Assembly: GCA_013214355.1 (NCBI GenBank) | Contig: JABSSL010000092.1 | Location: forward strand, 1 to 64,000 | Length of the DNA: 64,000 nucleotides | DNA from: Saprospiraceae bacterium | GTDB taxonomy: Bacteria > Bacteroidota > Bacteroidia > Chitinophagales > Saprospiraceae | Direction of reading: 5' to 3' | Shown: positions 42,529 to 50,778 of the stretch, piece by piece | Layout: each line of letters opens with the position of its first letter | Numbering within the stretch: the stretch's first letter is position 1 | The notes under the pieces: model-generated | Told to the model about the DNA's origin: nothing | Database searches by the model: none | Seen by the model: the letters and a program-made list of their open reading frames with translations, nothing else | Position numbers and translations under genes: made by a program

Positions 42529-43311
42529 ATGAACTTTAACAACAAGGTTGCCATCGTAACTGGTGCTGGAATTGGCATCGGCTTCGAAATTGCTCAGCAA
42601 TTGGCCAAGCAAGGAGCCATCATACTGCTAAATGATCAGGATGAGCAGGCTGCTATCGCCGCGGCCGCAAAGATTCGAGGCCTCGGGGGGCGTTGCCAAG
42701 CGACGGTAGGTGATGCGGGAGAGGTTGGCTATATTCAGGAAATGATCAATGAGGCCGTGGAGACCTTTGGGAGATTGGACCTAGCGATTGCGAACGCCGG
42801 CATAACTACCTACGGTGACTTTCTGGACTACACACCGGATCGATTTCAACAGCTCATCAACCTTAATCTAAGAGGCACTTTTTTTCTTATTCAGAAGGCA
42901 GCAAAACAAATGATTAGCCAGGGTCAAGGAGGACGTATCCTGTTGATGTCCTCTGTAACTGGGCATCAGTATCATCCTGAGTTGACGGCCTACGGTATGT
43001 CTAAAGCAGCTATCCGATTTCTGGCGAAAACACTTGGCGTTGAATTGGCCCCCTATGGCATAACGGTCAACGCCATCTCCCCGGGAGCCACCCTAACGGA
43101 ACGTACCAGCGCAATCGACGGTGGAGATTTCAGCCGACAGTGGGAGCAGATTACCCCGACCAAGCGCCCTGCAGATACACAGGATATTGCTCATGCCGCT
43201 TTATTCCTTTTAGCTCCACAATCCAGCCAGATCACAGGACAGACGCTTATCGTGGATGGCGGATGGACCGCAACCAGTCCTCCTCCTGTACCTACAAATA
43301 CAACTACATGA
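42529..43311 (+). CDS. Short-chain dehydrogenase/reductase
   Basis: 260 residues, classical SDR: TGAGIGIGF (nucleotide-binding), IANAG, catalytic Ser in LLMSSVTG, and YGMSK (Tyr/Lys). SPGATLTERT fits the substrate loop. Sequence style is that of sugar/glucose 1-dehydrogenases with NAD(P)+. The tail is a proline/Thr-rich stretch (ATSPPPVPTNTTT). The stop overlaps the next gene at ATGA, so the two are translationally coupled. Given the partners (lactonase, FAD/FeS oxidase) it probably oxidises a sugar to its lactone. Confidence 0.88.
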   Translation: MNFNNKVAIVTGAGIGIGFEIAQQLAKQGAIILLNDQDEQAAIAAAAKIRGLGGRCQATVGDAGEVGYIQEMINEAVETFGRLDLAIANAGITTYGDFLDYTPDRFQQLINLNLRGTFFLIQKAAKQMISQGQGGRILLMSSVTGHQYHPELTAYGMSKAAIRFLAKTLGVELAPYGITVNAISPGATLTERTSAIDGGDFSRQWEQITPTKRPADTQDIAHAALFLLAPQSSQITGQTLIVDGGWTATSPPPVPTNTTT

Positions 43312-44183
43312 ATTTAACACCCGAACCCATTTTTGACATTCAAGCCACTCATGGCGAAGGACCTGTCTGGGACGAGCTCCTGCAGGAACTATACTGGGTA
43401 GATATTCCAGAAGGACAGTATTATAAAGGAAACATACTAACAGGTAATGCCGAGACCTTTGTTGTAGGACAAGACCTTGGTGTCCTGGCTCTTAGAGAAA
43501 AAGGAGGCATCGTCATGGGTGTCCGAGATGGATTTGGTCTATATGATGAGCAAACCCGGCAACTACGATTGATAGAACCTTCCCCCGAACAGGAAAATGC
43601 CCTCGTGCGCTTCAATGATGGTGCCGTAGATCCGTATGGTCGATTTTTGGCTGGCACTATGGCGTATGATGAAGTGAATTGTTTGGGAAAGCTCTTTTCC
43701 TTGCAATCGGACCAGAGTTGGGAAACCTTAGCGCACGATCTTTACATTACCAACGGAATGGCTTGGAATAAAGCGGGGGATCAATTTTATCTGATTGACA
43801 CGCTGCAGCATTGTGTATTTTCCTATGATTATGACCCCACCACCGGACTCATATCCAACCGCAAACGCTACATTGAGTTCCCCAAGACCATTTATCCGGA
43901 CGGGATGTGTACAGACGCTGAGGATGGTTTTTGGATAGCCTTCTATGGCTTGGGCAAGGTCATTCACTACGACTCCGCTGGACAACAAATTGAAGAAATT
44001 GTAGTACCCGCTCCCCATACAACTAGCTGCTGTTTTGGCGGAGAGGACCTACAGACCTTGTTCATTACCACTTCTCGTCGAGATCTAGATGCCCAACAAC
44101 GCGAGACCTATCCCCTGGCCGGATATACCTTCCGCGTAGAAACCGGTATCAAAGGAAAAGTAGAACCTAGATTTAACGGCTAA
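43308..44183 (+). CDS. SMP-30/gluconolactonase family lactonase
   Basis: 291 residues from ATG 43308, which overlaps the SDR stop by four bases; the open frame upstream is inside the SDR gene. It is a six-bladed propeller: HGEGPVWDELLQELYWVDIP (metal Glu), RFNDGAVDPYGRFLAGTM (Asn/Asp), ITNGMAWNKAGDQFYLIDTL (Asn/Asp), and DGMCTDAEDGFWIAF (the fourth Asp). These ligands bind Ca2+/Zn2+. The enzyme opens a sugar lactone to an aldonic acid, the natural step after the SDR. Confidence 0.9.
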   Translation: MNLTPEPIFDIQATHGEGPVWDELLQELYWVDIPEGQYYKGNILTGNAETFVVGQDLGVLALREKGGIVMGVRDGFGLYDEQTRQLRLIEPSPEQENALVRFNDGAVDPYGRFLAGTMAYDEVNCLGKLFSLQSDQSWETLAHDLYITNGMAWNKAGDQFYLIDTLQHCVFSYDYDPTTGLISNRKRYIEFPKTIYPDGMCTDAEDGFWIAFYGLGKVIHYDSAGQQIEEIVVPAPHTTSCCFGGEDLQTLFITTSRRDLDAQQRETYPLAGYTFRVETGIKGKVEPRFNG

Positions 44184-44249
44184 CATCAGCGAGCAGGTAA
44201 AAAGACAGAAAACATTACTCGTAAGTCCGACTCAAACTAAAAAATACCC

Positions 44250-47189
44250 ATGGACACAAAGCTACAGGATCAACTGACCCAACTGTCAAATAATCTAAAG
44301 GGGGAGCTATTCCACGATAGTCTGATGCGTACCCTATACGCAACAGATGCCTCCGTATACCGAGAGCTACCTTTAGCCGTCGCACTACCTAAAGATATCC
44401 ATGATTTACAGCAACTGATTCAATTTGCCTTGGAGCAAGGGGTTTCTTTGATTCCACGAACAGCTGGCACCTCCTTGGCTGGTCAATGTGTCGGAGAAGG
44501 GATTGTAGTAGATGTTTCCAAGTATTTCACGAAAATCATGGAGGTAAACACTGATGAAGGTTGGGTACGTGTACAGCCCGGCGTGATTAGAGATGAGCTC
44601 AACGCATTTTTAAAGCCCCATGGTTTTTGGTTTGGACCGAATACTTCTACCGCTAACCGCTGTATGATTGGAGGAATGGTAGGGAATAACTCCTGTGGTT
44701 CCACTTCTATTGTTTATGGATCTACCCGAGATCATGTCATTTCTTTGAGTACCCTACTTAGCGATGGAAGTGAAGTTCAATTTGCATCGCTGACCCAAGA
44801 AGAGTTTCACGAGAAATTAGAGGCTACTGGACTGGAAGGACAGGTATATCGCCAGATCAAAGCAGAACTTGAGCAATCGGCCCTCCAAGATTCGATTAAA
44901 GCAGAATTCCCAAAATCTAGTATTCAAAGAAGGAATACCGGCTATGCGGTGGATGTTTTATTGGAAACGGAAAGTTTCACCCCCGGTGGAGAAACTTTTA
45001 ACTTCTGCAAATTACTTTGCGGCAGTGAAGGCACCTTGGCCATTACCACCGAAATCAAACTCCATATTGATCCTCTACCTGAACCGCATGATATTGTAGT
45101 GGCGGCCCATTTCAACAGCATTGATGAAAGCCTAAGAGCTACACAATTGACCATGCAGTATGGACCCACCGCTTGCGAGTTAATGGATAAAGTCATTCTG
45201 GACTGTACAAAAGATAATATTGAACAAAGTAAAAACCGCTTCTTCGTAGAAGGCGATCCCGCGGCAATTTTGATGATTGAGTTCAGAGGTAAAGAAGCTA
45301 AGGAGGCTGAGACAAAGGCCGATGTGCTGATTAATGCTCTCCAAGAGCAGGGCTTTGGGTACGCTTTCCCTAAGGTTCGTCCGCCTCACACCAGCAGTGT
45401 TTGGGAATTACGAAAGGCGGGACTGGGGCTCCTAGCCAACATTCCCGGCGATAAAAAGGCCGTTGCCTGTATAGAGGATACAGCTGTGGCAATCACGGAT
45501 CTAGCTGACTATATCGCCGATTTTTCAAAGATTATGGAGGGCTTTGGGCAACGATCGGTGTACTATGCCCATGCCGGAGCAGGCGAAATCCACCTACGTC
45601 CAATCCTAGATTTAAAGAAGTCAGAAGATGTACAGCAGTTTTATGATATCAGCAAGGCTTCCGCAGAATTGGTTAAGCGCTACCAAGGATCGCTAAGTGG
45701 AGAGCACGGTGATGGACGGGTAAGAGCAGCTTTCATTCCACTGATGGTCGGAGAAGAGAATTACGCCTTATTCCGTCGAATCAAACAAACTTGGGACCCC
45801 AAGGGGATCTTTAACCCAGGAAAGATTGTCGATGCTCAGCCGATGAATACCTCTCTGCGTTATGAGCCGGATCGTGAGGAGCCAGCAATTGAGACTTTAA
45901 TGGATTTCTCTGAAACTGGCGGTATTCTTCGACTAGCGGAAAAATGTAATGGTTCTGGGGATTGTAGAAAACTACCGTTGTCCGGAGGGACTATGTGCCC
46001 AAGCTACCAAGCCACGAGAAATGAAAAAGATACTACCCGGGCCCGAGCAAATACTTTACGTGAGTTTCTGACCAAAGACCAACAGCCCAACCCTTTCGAC
46101 CACGAAGAGATTTATGAAGTCATGGACCTTTGTCTCTCCTGCAAGGGTTGCACTTCCGAATGTCCTTCCAATGTCGATATGTCGAGCCTAAAAGCCGAAT
46201 TTCTGCACCAATACTACCAAAGTCATGGTGTTCCGTGGCGCGCCCGAGCATTTGCCAACATAAATGCAATCAATAGAATAGGAGCCAAGGTGCCAGGTAT
46301 CACCAACTTCTTCCTTGGCAATAAACTTACCAGTACGGTTATCAAATCTACTTTAGGTATCGCATCAAAACGATCTCTGCCTGCACTGGGGAAAAATACA
46401 TTGACACAATGGCTCAATCGAACCTATGCTAAATGGGAGAAACCTTCTTCACCCACAGGGGAGGTCTTTTTATTCTGTGATGAATTCACCAATTACAATG
46501 ATCCACACATTGGAATAACTTCCGTCAAACTTCTCCATGCACTAGGCTATGTGGTGAAGTGGGTCGAACATGCTGAAAGCGGGAGAGCACACCTTTCGAA
46601 AGGCTTACTCGTACAGGCGCAAAAATTCGCAAAGCAGAATGTAGCCACCTTCCACCCACTAATTAGTGAAAAGGTACCCTTAATCGGGATTGAACCTTCA
46701 GCCATCCTAAGCTTCCGGGATGAATATCCTAGATTAGTTAGCCCTTCCAATCAGGCTGAAGCCCAGCAATTGGCTAGTAACACCTTACTCATCGATGAAT
46801 TCCTTTACCGAGAAGCTCAGGCTGGCAGGATCCAATCGGAACAATTCATGCCAACACAAAAGCATGTTTTATTGCATGGACATTGCCATCAGAAAGCCTT
46901 AGCTGATCTGGGAGATACAGCTAAATTACTATCACTTCCTCCTCAGTATACGGTAGAAGTAATTCCATCAGGATGCTGTGGAATGGCAGGATCCTTTGGC
47001 TACGAAAAGGAGCATTATGAAGTTAGTATGAAGATTGGTGGTATGGTTTTATTTCCGGCGGTAAAGGCAGCAAAATCCGATGCTATCATTGCAGCAGCCG
47101 GAACCAGCTGTCGTCATCAGATTGCTGATGGTACCGATCGAAGCGCCATGCATCCCGTAGAGGTGCTTTGGCAGGCCTTAAAAAAATAG
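44250..47189 (+). CDS. FAD- and Fe-S-containing 2-hydroxyacid oxidase/dehydrogenase (GlcD-GlcF fusion)
   Basis: 979 residues. The N-terminal PCMH FAD domain (about 38-200) has PRTAGTSLAGQCVG and GGMVGNNSCG; the FAD-oxidase C-terminal domain follows (about 260-520) and has HAGAGEIHLRP and LSGEHGDGRVRAAF. From about 565 come two Fe-S sites: a CNGSGDC/MCPS set and CLSCKGCTSECP. The last 250 residues are the CCG domain (HGHCHQKAL, IPSGCCGMAGSFGYE). This layout is that of YdiJ-like D-lactate/2-hydroxyacid dehydrogenases linked to quinones. It probably oxidises the hydroxy-acid end of the sugar-acid route begun by the SDR and lactonase, 66 bp upstream. Confidence 0.92.
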   Translation: MDTKLQDQLTQLSNNLKGELFHDSLMRTLYATDASVYRELPLAVALPKDIHDLQQLIQFALEQGVSLIPRTAGTSLAGQCVGEGIVVDVSKYFTKIMEVNTDEGWVRVQPGVIRDELNAFLKPHGFWFGPNTSTANRCMIGGMVGNNSCGSTSIVYGSTRDHVISLSTLLSDGSEVQFASLTQEEFHEKLEATGLEGQVYRQIKAELEQSALQDSIKAEFPKSSIQRRNTGYAVDVLLETESFTPGGETFNFCKLLCGSEGTLAITTEIKLHIDPLPEPHDIVVAAHFNSIDESLRATQLTMQYGPTACELMDKVILDCTKDNIEQSKNRFFVEGDPAAILMIEFRGKEAKEAETKADVLINALQEQGFGYAFPKVRPPHTSSVWELRKAGLGLLANIPGDKKAVACIEDTAVAITDLADYIADFSKIMEGFGQRSVYYAHAGAGEIHLRPILDLKKSEDVQQFYDISKASAELVKRYQGSLSGEHGDGRVRAAFIPLMVGEENYALFRRIKQTWDPKGIFNPGKIVDAQPMNTSLRYEPDREEPAIETLMDFSETGGILRLAEKCNGSGDCRKLPLSGGTMCPSYQATRNEKDTTRARANTLREFLTKDQQPNPFDHEEIYEVMDLCLSCKGCTSECPSNVDMSSLKAEFLHQYYQSHGVPWRARAFANINAINRIGAKVPGITNFFLGNKLTSTVIKSTLGIASKRSLPALGKNTLTQWLNRTYAKWEKPSSPTGEVFLFCDEFTNYNDPHIGITSVKLLHALGYVVKWVEHAESGRAHLSKGLLVQAQKFAKQNVATFHPLISEKVPLIGIEPSAILSFRDEYPRLVSPSNQAEAQQLASNTLLIDEFLYREAQAGRIQSEQFMPTQKHVLLHGHCHQKALADLGDTAKLLSLPPQYTVEVIPSGCCGMAGSFGYEKEHYEVSMKIGGMVLFPAVKAAKSDAIIAAAGTSCRHQIADGTDRSAMHPVEVLWQALKK

Positions 47190-47192
47190 AGG

Positions 47193-47639
47193 CTAGGCTT
47201 TTTCTCTCGGCAAGTGCGCACCAGATTTCCTCATGAATTCTTCGTAGCGGCTGGCGCTAGCGATAAAAGGAATCTTGATCCCGAAGCTCCCCTTTTCCTT
47301 TAAATGAATGGTCACCAATTTAATGAAGGCAAACTTGCTTTCCGTAATCTTCTCTATTCCGGCGTGAGCATATCGGAAGGTCTTGAAATAATCTGTGATG
47401 ATCAAATGCTCAGAATTCCCCTCCACACGTTTTAGGCGCATAGTGGTTAAGAAGAACATGAGTAAACCGCTAGCAAAAAAGACTACGGAACCTATGCGAA
47501 GGGGGCGTCCTGGTATTTCGCCATAAAACTCATTCTTGTACGCAAAAACGGCCACCGTAAAAGCGCCAAAGAACACGATCCAGAAGACAGGAACGAAGAA
47601 CTTAAAGAATAAAGTTAAGTTTGAAGATAATCTTTCCAT
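47193..47639 (-). CDS. Small membrane protein with PH-like domain (hypothetical)
   Basis: 148 residues with two membrane segments (about 10-32 and 45-66), then a soluble domain (SEHLIITDYFKTFRYAHAGIEKITESKFAFIKLVTIHLKEKGSFGIKIPFIAS). The strand-turn-helix pattern resembles bacterial PH-like membrane proteins, but this is only a likeness. It is convergent with the FAD/FeS gene with 3 bp between stops. No function can be given. Confidence 0.6.
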   Translation of the reverse strand: MERLSSNLTLFFKFFVPVFWIVFFGAFTVAVFAYKNEFYGEIPGRPLRIGSVVFFASGLLMFFLTTMRLKRVEGNSEHLIITDYFKTFRYAHAGIEKITESKFAFIKLVTIHLKEKGSFGIKIPFIASASRYEEFMRKSGAHLPREKA

Positions 47640-47701
47640 AATGTACTGCTACGAATCAAAGCGTATCATCTAAGCCCTTTCAGGCCTAGCGCCACCACTT
47701 G

Positions 47702-48556
47702 TTAGTCATCTAATTCAGCCTCATACTGCTTATTGGCCCTAGCCGACACAAAAATACTTAATTCATAGAGGATAAATAAAGGTATACCGATTAGAAACTG
47801 AGTAATGACATCTGGAGGCGTAATTACGGCCGCCAGTAGCAGAATGCCAATAATGGAATGCTTCCGATACTTTCGCATCGCTTGCGGCGTTACTAATCCC
47901 ACTTTGGATAGGAAGTAAACCACAATCGGCAGTTCAAAAACTAAGCCAGTAGGAAGCGTAAACATCACCAGAAAGCCGGTATACGATTGCAATGTCGGAG
48001 AGTTATCTACCCCCGGCAAAGTAAAGTTCATCAAGAAGTTGGTAGCAAATGGGGCGATAATGAAGTAACCGAACAATACGCCCATTATGAATAGCATAGA
48101 ACAGACAAAAACAATACCTCTCGCTGCCTTCCTTTCCTTGGGATAAAGGCCAGGCTTGATAAACGCCCAAACCTCCCAGAAAACGTAGGGAAAAGCAAAT
48201 ACAAAGCCCATGATGAAGGAAACTTTGATTGTCGTGATGAAGGTCTCAGCAAATTTAATGGCTTGTAATTGATAGTCCTCAAATTCAAAACACATGCTAT
48301 CTCCTAGTCCCATAGCTTGGGATGCTTGACAAAACATGCGATAGGAGATAAAATCCGATTGCGTGGGTCCGAATATTACAGCATCAAAGAAGTACTTATG
48401 AAAAACGAAGATCAAGATTCCAACAATCGCGATCGCTCCGAGGGAGCGCATAATATGCCATCGCAATTCCTCCAGGTGATCCAAGAATGACATCTCTTTT
48501 TCCATAATCTGTTGCTGTTCATCTAGTCGATCAACATCTATTTGATCTAATGGCAT
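47702..48556 (-). CDS. tatC: Twin-arginine translocase subunit TatC
   Basis: 284 residues with six membrane segments. MSFLDHLEELRWHIMRSLGAIA is the typical TatC start, and the periplasmic loop with a following FAFPYVFWEVWAFIKPGLYPKERK is a family hallmark, including the Phe and Pro residues needed for signal recognition. RKHSIIGILLLAAVITPPDVITQ and LPLFILYELSIF complete the fold. TatC forms the receptor for folded cargo with twin-arginine signals. TatA/B are not in this window. The first loop (QSDFISYRMFCQASQAMGLGDSMCFEFED) is longer than in E. coli. Confidence 0.95.
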   Translation of the reverse strand: MPLDQIDVDRLDEQQQIMEKEMSFLDHLEELRWHIMRSLGAIAIVGILIFVFHKYFFDAVIFGPTQSDFISYRMFCQASQAMGLGDSMCFEFEDYQLQAIKFAETFITTIKVSFIMGFVFAFPYVFWEVWAFIKPGLYPKERKAARGIVFVCSMLFIMGVLFGYFIIAPFATNFLMNFTLPGVDNSPTLQSYTGFLVMFTLPTGLVFELPIVVYFLSKVGLVTPQAMRKYRKHSIIGILLLAAVITPPDVITQFLIGIPLFILYELSIFVSARANKQYEAELDD

Positions 48557-48592
48557 TGAATTCTATTTTTTTCCTTGACTATCCCCGTTTCG

Positions 48593-48600
48593 CAAACCTA
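48593..48600 (-). promoter_or_regulatory. -7 box (TAGGTTTG) of tatC
   Basis: CAAACCTA on the plus strand reads TAGGTTTG, an exact TAnnTTTG match, 37 bp before the tatC ATG. No clear -33 at standard spacing. Confidence 0.5.
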
Positions 48601-48981
48601 TTTTCTTGTAGATAACCCTTGAAGTCGAGCTATTGTTCTACCACTCTGTACACTTCTGCAACACGGTTAATTGAGTCCCCAAAAATATGAAGCTTTCAAC
48701 AAAGACAAACGGTTTAATATTGCTTCACCCTACATAAAAAATAGACTAATTACCTTGTCTTTTTTCTAGAACCTGCAAATTTAATCTTTGCTGAATCGCT
48801 ACAACACTTGGATTCTTGGTGGGGCTAAAAATAGTAATTCTATCTCCAAGGAACCTTATTTAATCTACCTTTAGCTGGCTTTAAGCGATAAAAATAACCC
48901 ATTCAGCAGGAGGAAACTGCCGTTTAGTAAAAAAATTCTGGGCCCTCATATGAATTAAAGTGTGTGATTGGAAAAAAGTCT

Positions 48982-48989
48982 TACTTTTG
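48982..48989 (+). promoter_or_regulatory. -7 box (TACTTTTG) of the Ca2+/Na+ antiporter gene
   Basis: Exact TAnnTTTG match 40 bp before the ATG at 49030. A TTGG lies 11 bp upstream, which is too near for a standard -33. Confidence 0.5.
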
Positions 48990-49029
48990 CCCGACGTTAC
49001 TTTTTCCGAATGGAATGGTCTGAAAGCAT

Positions 49030-49974
49030 ATGGACGTATTATTATTTTTAGGGCTTTTCGTGGTTAGTTTGACGGTGTTGCTGAAGGCGTCGGACTGGTT
49101 TGTGGATTCAGCTGAAGAGATTGGCCTTTCCCTCGGAATTTCTCCCTTCATCATTGGTGTCACCATCGTTGCCTTTGGTACTTCCCTACCAGAACTAGCC
49201 GCTTCCGTAGCTGCTGTTGTAGCTGGCGAATCCGAATTGGTTATCAGCAATATCGTTGGGTCCAACATTACCAACATTGCCTTGGTATTGGGCTTAGTGG
49301 CAGTGATAGTGAAGCAAATTGAGTTAGAATACAATATTTGGCACATTGATATGCCCTACCTTTGGGGCTCAGCTTTCCTTTTGTGGTTTGCCTTAAATGA
49401 TGGTGCCTTTTCCCTCTTTGAAGCAATCTTATTCTTAATCGGTATCGTCATCTTTCTGGCTTACTCCTTCAAGGGCGAGGACGGTGAAAAGACCGAAAAA
49501 GAAGAGCACCCCAAAGCTTCTGCTAGGGCTTATGTTCTTTTGCTAGTGGGAGGAATTTTAGTTTGGCTGAGCGCAGAATACACCATTACAGCCATCAAGA
49601 ATTTGTCTGAACTTGCCGGCATACCTTCCACGGTTATAGGGCTTTCAGCTATGGCTTTAGGTACTTCTCTACCGGAGGTAATCGTTAGCTTGAATGCTGC
49701 TAGAAAAGGAAAAACCTCAATTGCCGTTGGCAATGTATTAGGTTCAAATATCTTCAATACTTACATAGTCATGTCGGTCCCTTCCTTCTTCGGACCCCTG
49801 GAGATCCCCCAATCCATCAATGGTTTCTTCCTTCCCATGATGATCGCTATGACCATTCTTTTTGGCATCATGGCTAACAATAAGAAGATCACACGTTGGG
49901 AAGGTCTAGTTCTATTGATGTTCTATGCATTATTCCTAGTCCAAATCTTCGAAAAAGGCATGGGAACCACCTAA
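49030..49974 (+). CDS. Calcium/sodium antiporter (CaCA family, YrbG-like)
   Basis: 314 residues, ten hydrophobic segments in two inverted halves. The alpha-repeats are IVAFGTSLPELAASVAAV...IVGSNITNIAL and SAMALGTSLPEVIVSLNAA...VLGSNIFNTYIV, the ion-binding GTSLPE and GSN(I) motifs of the family. It exports Ca2+ in exchange for Na+ (or H+). A negatively charged, Lys-rich hydrophilic loop (EDGEKTEKEEHPKASAR) joins the halves. It is a single gene with its own promoter. Confidence 0.95.
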   Translation: MDVLLFLGLFVVSLTVLLKASDWFVDSAEEIGLSLGISPFIIGVTIVAFGTSLPELAASVAAVVAGESELVISNIVGSNITNIALVLGLVAVIVKQIELEYNIWHIDMPYLWGSAFLLWFALNDGAFSLFEAILFLIGIVIFLAYSFKGEDGEKTEKEEHPKASARAYVLLLVGGILVWLSAEYTITAIKNLSELAGIPSTVIGLSAMALGTSLPEVIVSLNAARKGKTSIAVGNVLGSNIFNTYIVMSVPSFFGPLEIPQSINGFFLPMMIAMTILFGIMANNKKITRWEGLVLLMFYALFLVQIFEKGMGTT

Positions 49975-50059
49975 GTCTTCAGTGCCCCAACTTCCCTTTT
50001 CACGCCTTGATTTTTCGAGTCCCCCTCACTTGTTTCGTTACTTTTTTCTGAAAGATCGT

Positions 50060-50083
50060 CATATAAATAGCAACATTTATATG
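50060..50083. repeat. Hairpin CATATAAAT-N6-ATTTATATG
   Basis: CATATAAAT (50060-50068) and ATTTATATG (50075-50083) are perfect inverted arms around AGCAAC. It is 85 bp after the antiporter stop and could be the 3' end of that transcript. Confidence 0.5.
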
Positions 50084-50130
50084 CATAAAAATTATTTAAA
50101 AAGGAGTTGTTGGCAGGAACCACGGCTTTT

Positions 50131-50289
50131 AATTTTATAATCAATTGAGTACGCATTAAACTAAATAAAATAGAAAGACGGGATAGGAATAATCAGCTTA
50201 AGAGCCGTGCATCTTACTAGAGAAAAACTTATATTTGATCAGTGAAACACTATCCATGATTATAAAATTCCCACCCCCCCTTTATAATC
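50131..50289. repeat. AATTTTATAATC inverted repeats
   Basis: AATTTTATAATC (50131-50142) is reversed at 50258-50269 (GATTATAAAATT) with 115 bp between, and a third copy, TTTATAATC, in the first orientation, lies at 50281-50289. The spacing is too long for a simple hairpin; it could mark ends of a small decayed element. Confidence 0.35.
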
Positions 50290-50778
50290 AGGAGCACTCA
50301 ACTCATCCACCAACCACCCTTTTGAATAGTGCTAACATTACTTCTGGAGTCGTCTTTTAGAAGGAGACACTAAACAAAATATTACACCCAAGGAGTGAAA
50401 TACAGTACGCTACGTCCCTACAGCGTTTGGCTGCCAGCAACTTAGCCATCAACATGATATAATTTACTGAATACCTGGCAGTTGTTGTGGCGTCTGTGCA
50501 TTTACTATTGTATGACTGTTCGTTATAGTCGATGACCCAGGGGGGAAACTAATGCTATTAACAACACTTGCTTCCACCCTCTCATTTTGCTTGCCGATAG
50601 CCAATACTCTAGTATCAATTGTGCATTAACTACACCTAACGTATAGGTGAGAATCTATAATCCAATTGTAATCTGTATGAATTCCCAGTTATTAAAAATC
50701 CCAGTAAAACCCACTGATGGAGTCGGGAGGGAGAAGACGCCATCAGTACTTTGCCAAATTAATATTAACAAACGTACT

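Larger units (their letters stand above)
48557..49029. other. Non-coding gap of about 470 bp
   Basis: Divergent promoter region between tatC (minus) and the Ca2+/Na+ antiporter (plus). It holds a minus-strand -7 box at 48593-48600 and a plus-strand -7 box at 48982-48989. I see no ORF or strong structure in the rest. Confidence 0.6.
49975..50778. other. Non-coding gap of about 800 bp with hairpins and inverted repeats
   Basis: A stretch without a credible gene between the antiporter and the T9SS cargo gene. It holds a 9-bp hairpin (50060-50083) and an AATTTTATAATC repeat that appears inverted at 50131-50142 and 50258-50269 and again as TTTATAATC at 50281-50289, with a C7 run between. The remaining 350 bp (50290-50640) have no clear feature. 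Confidence 0.6.
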
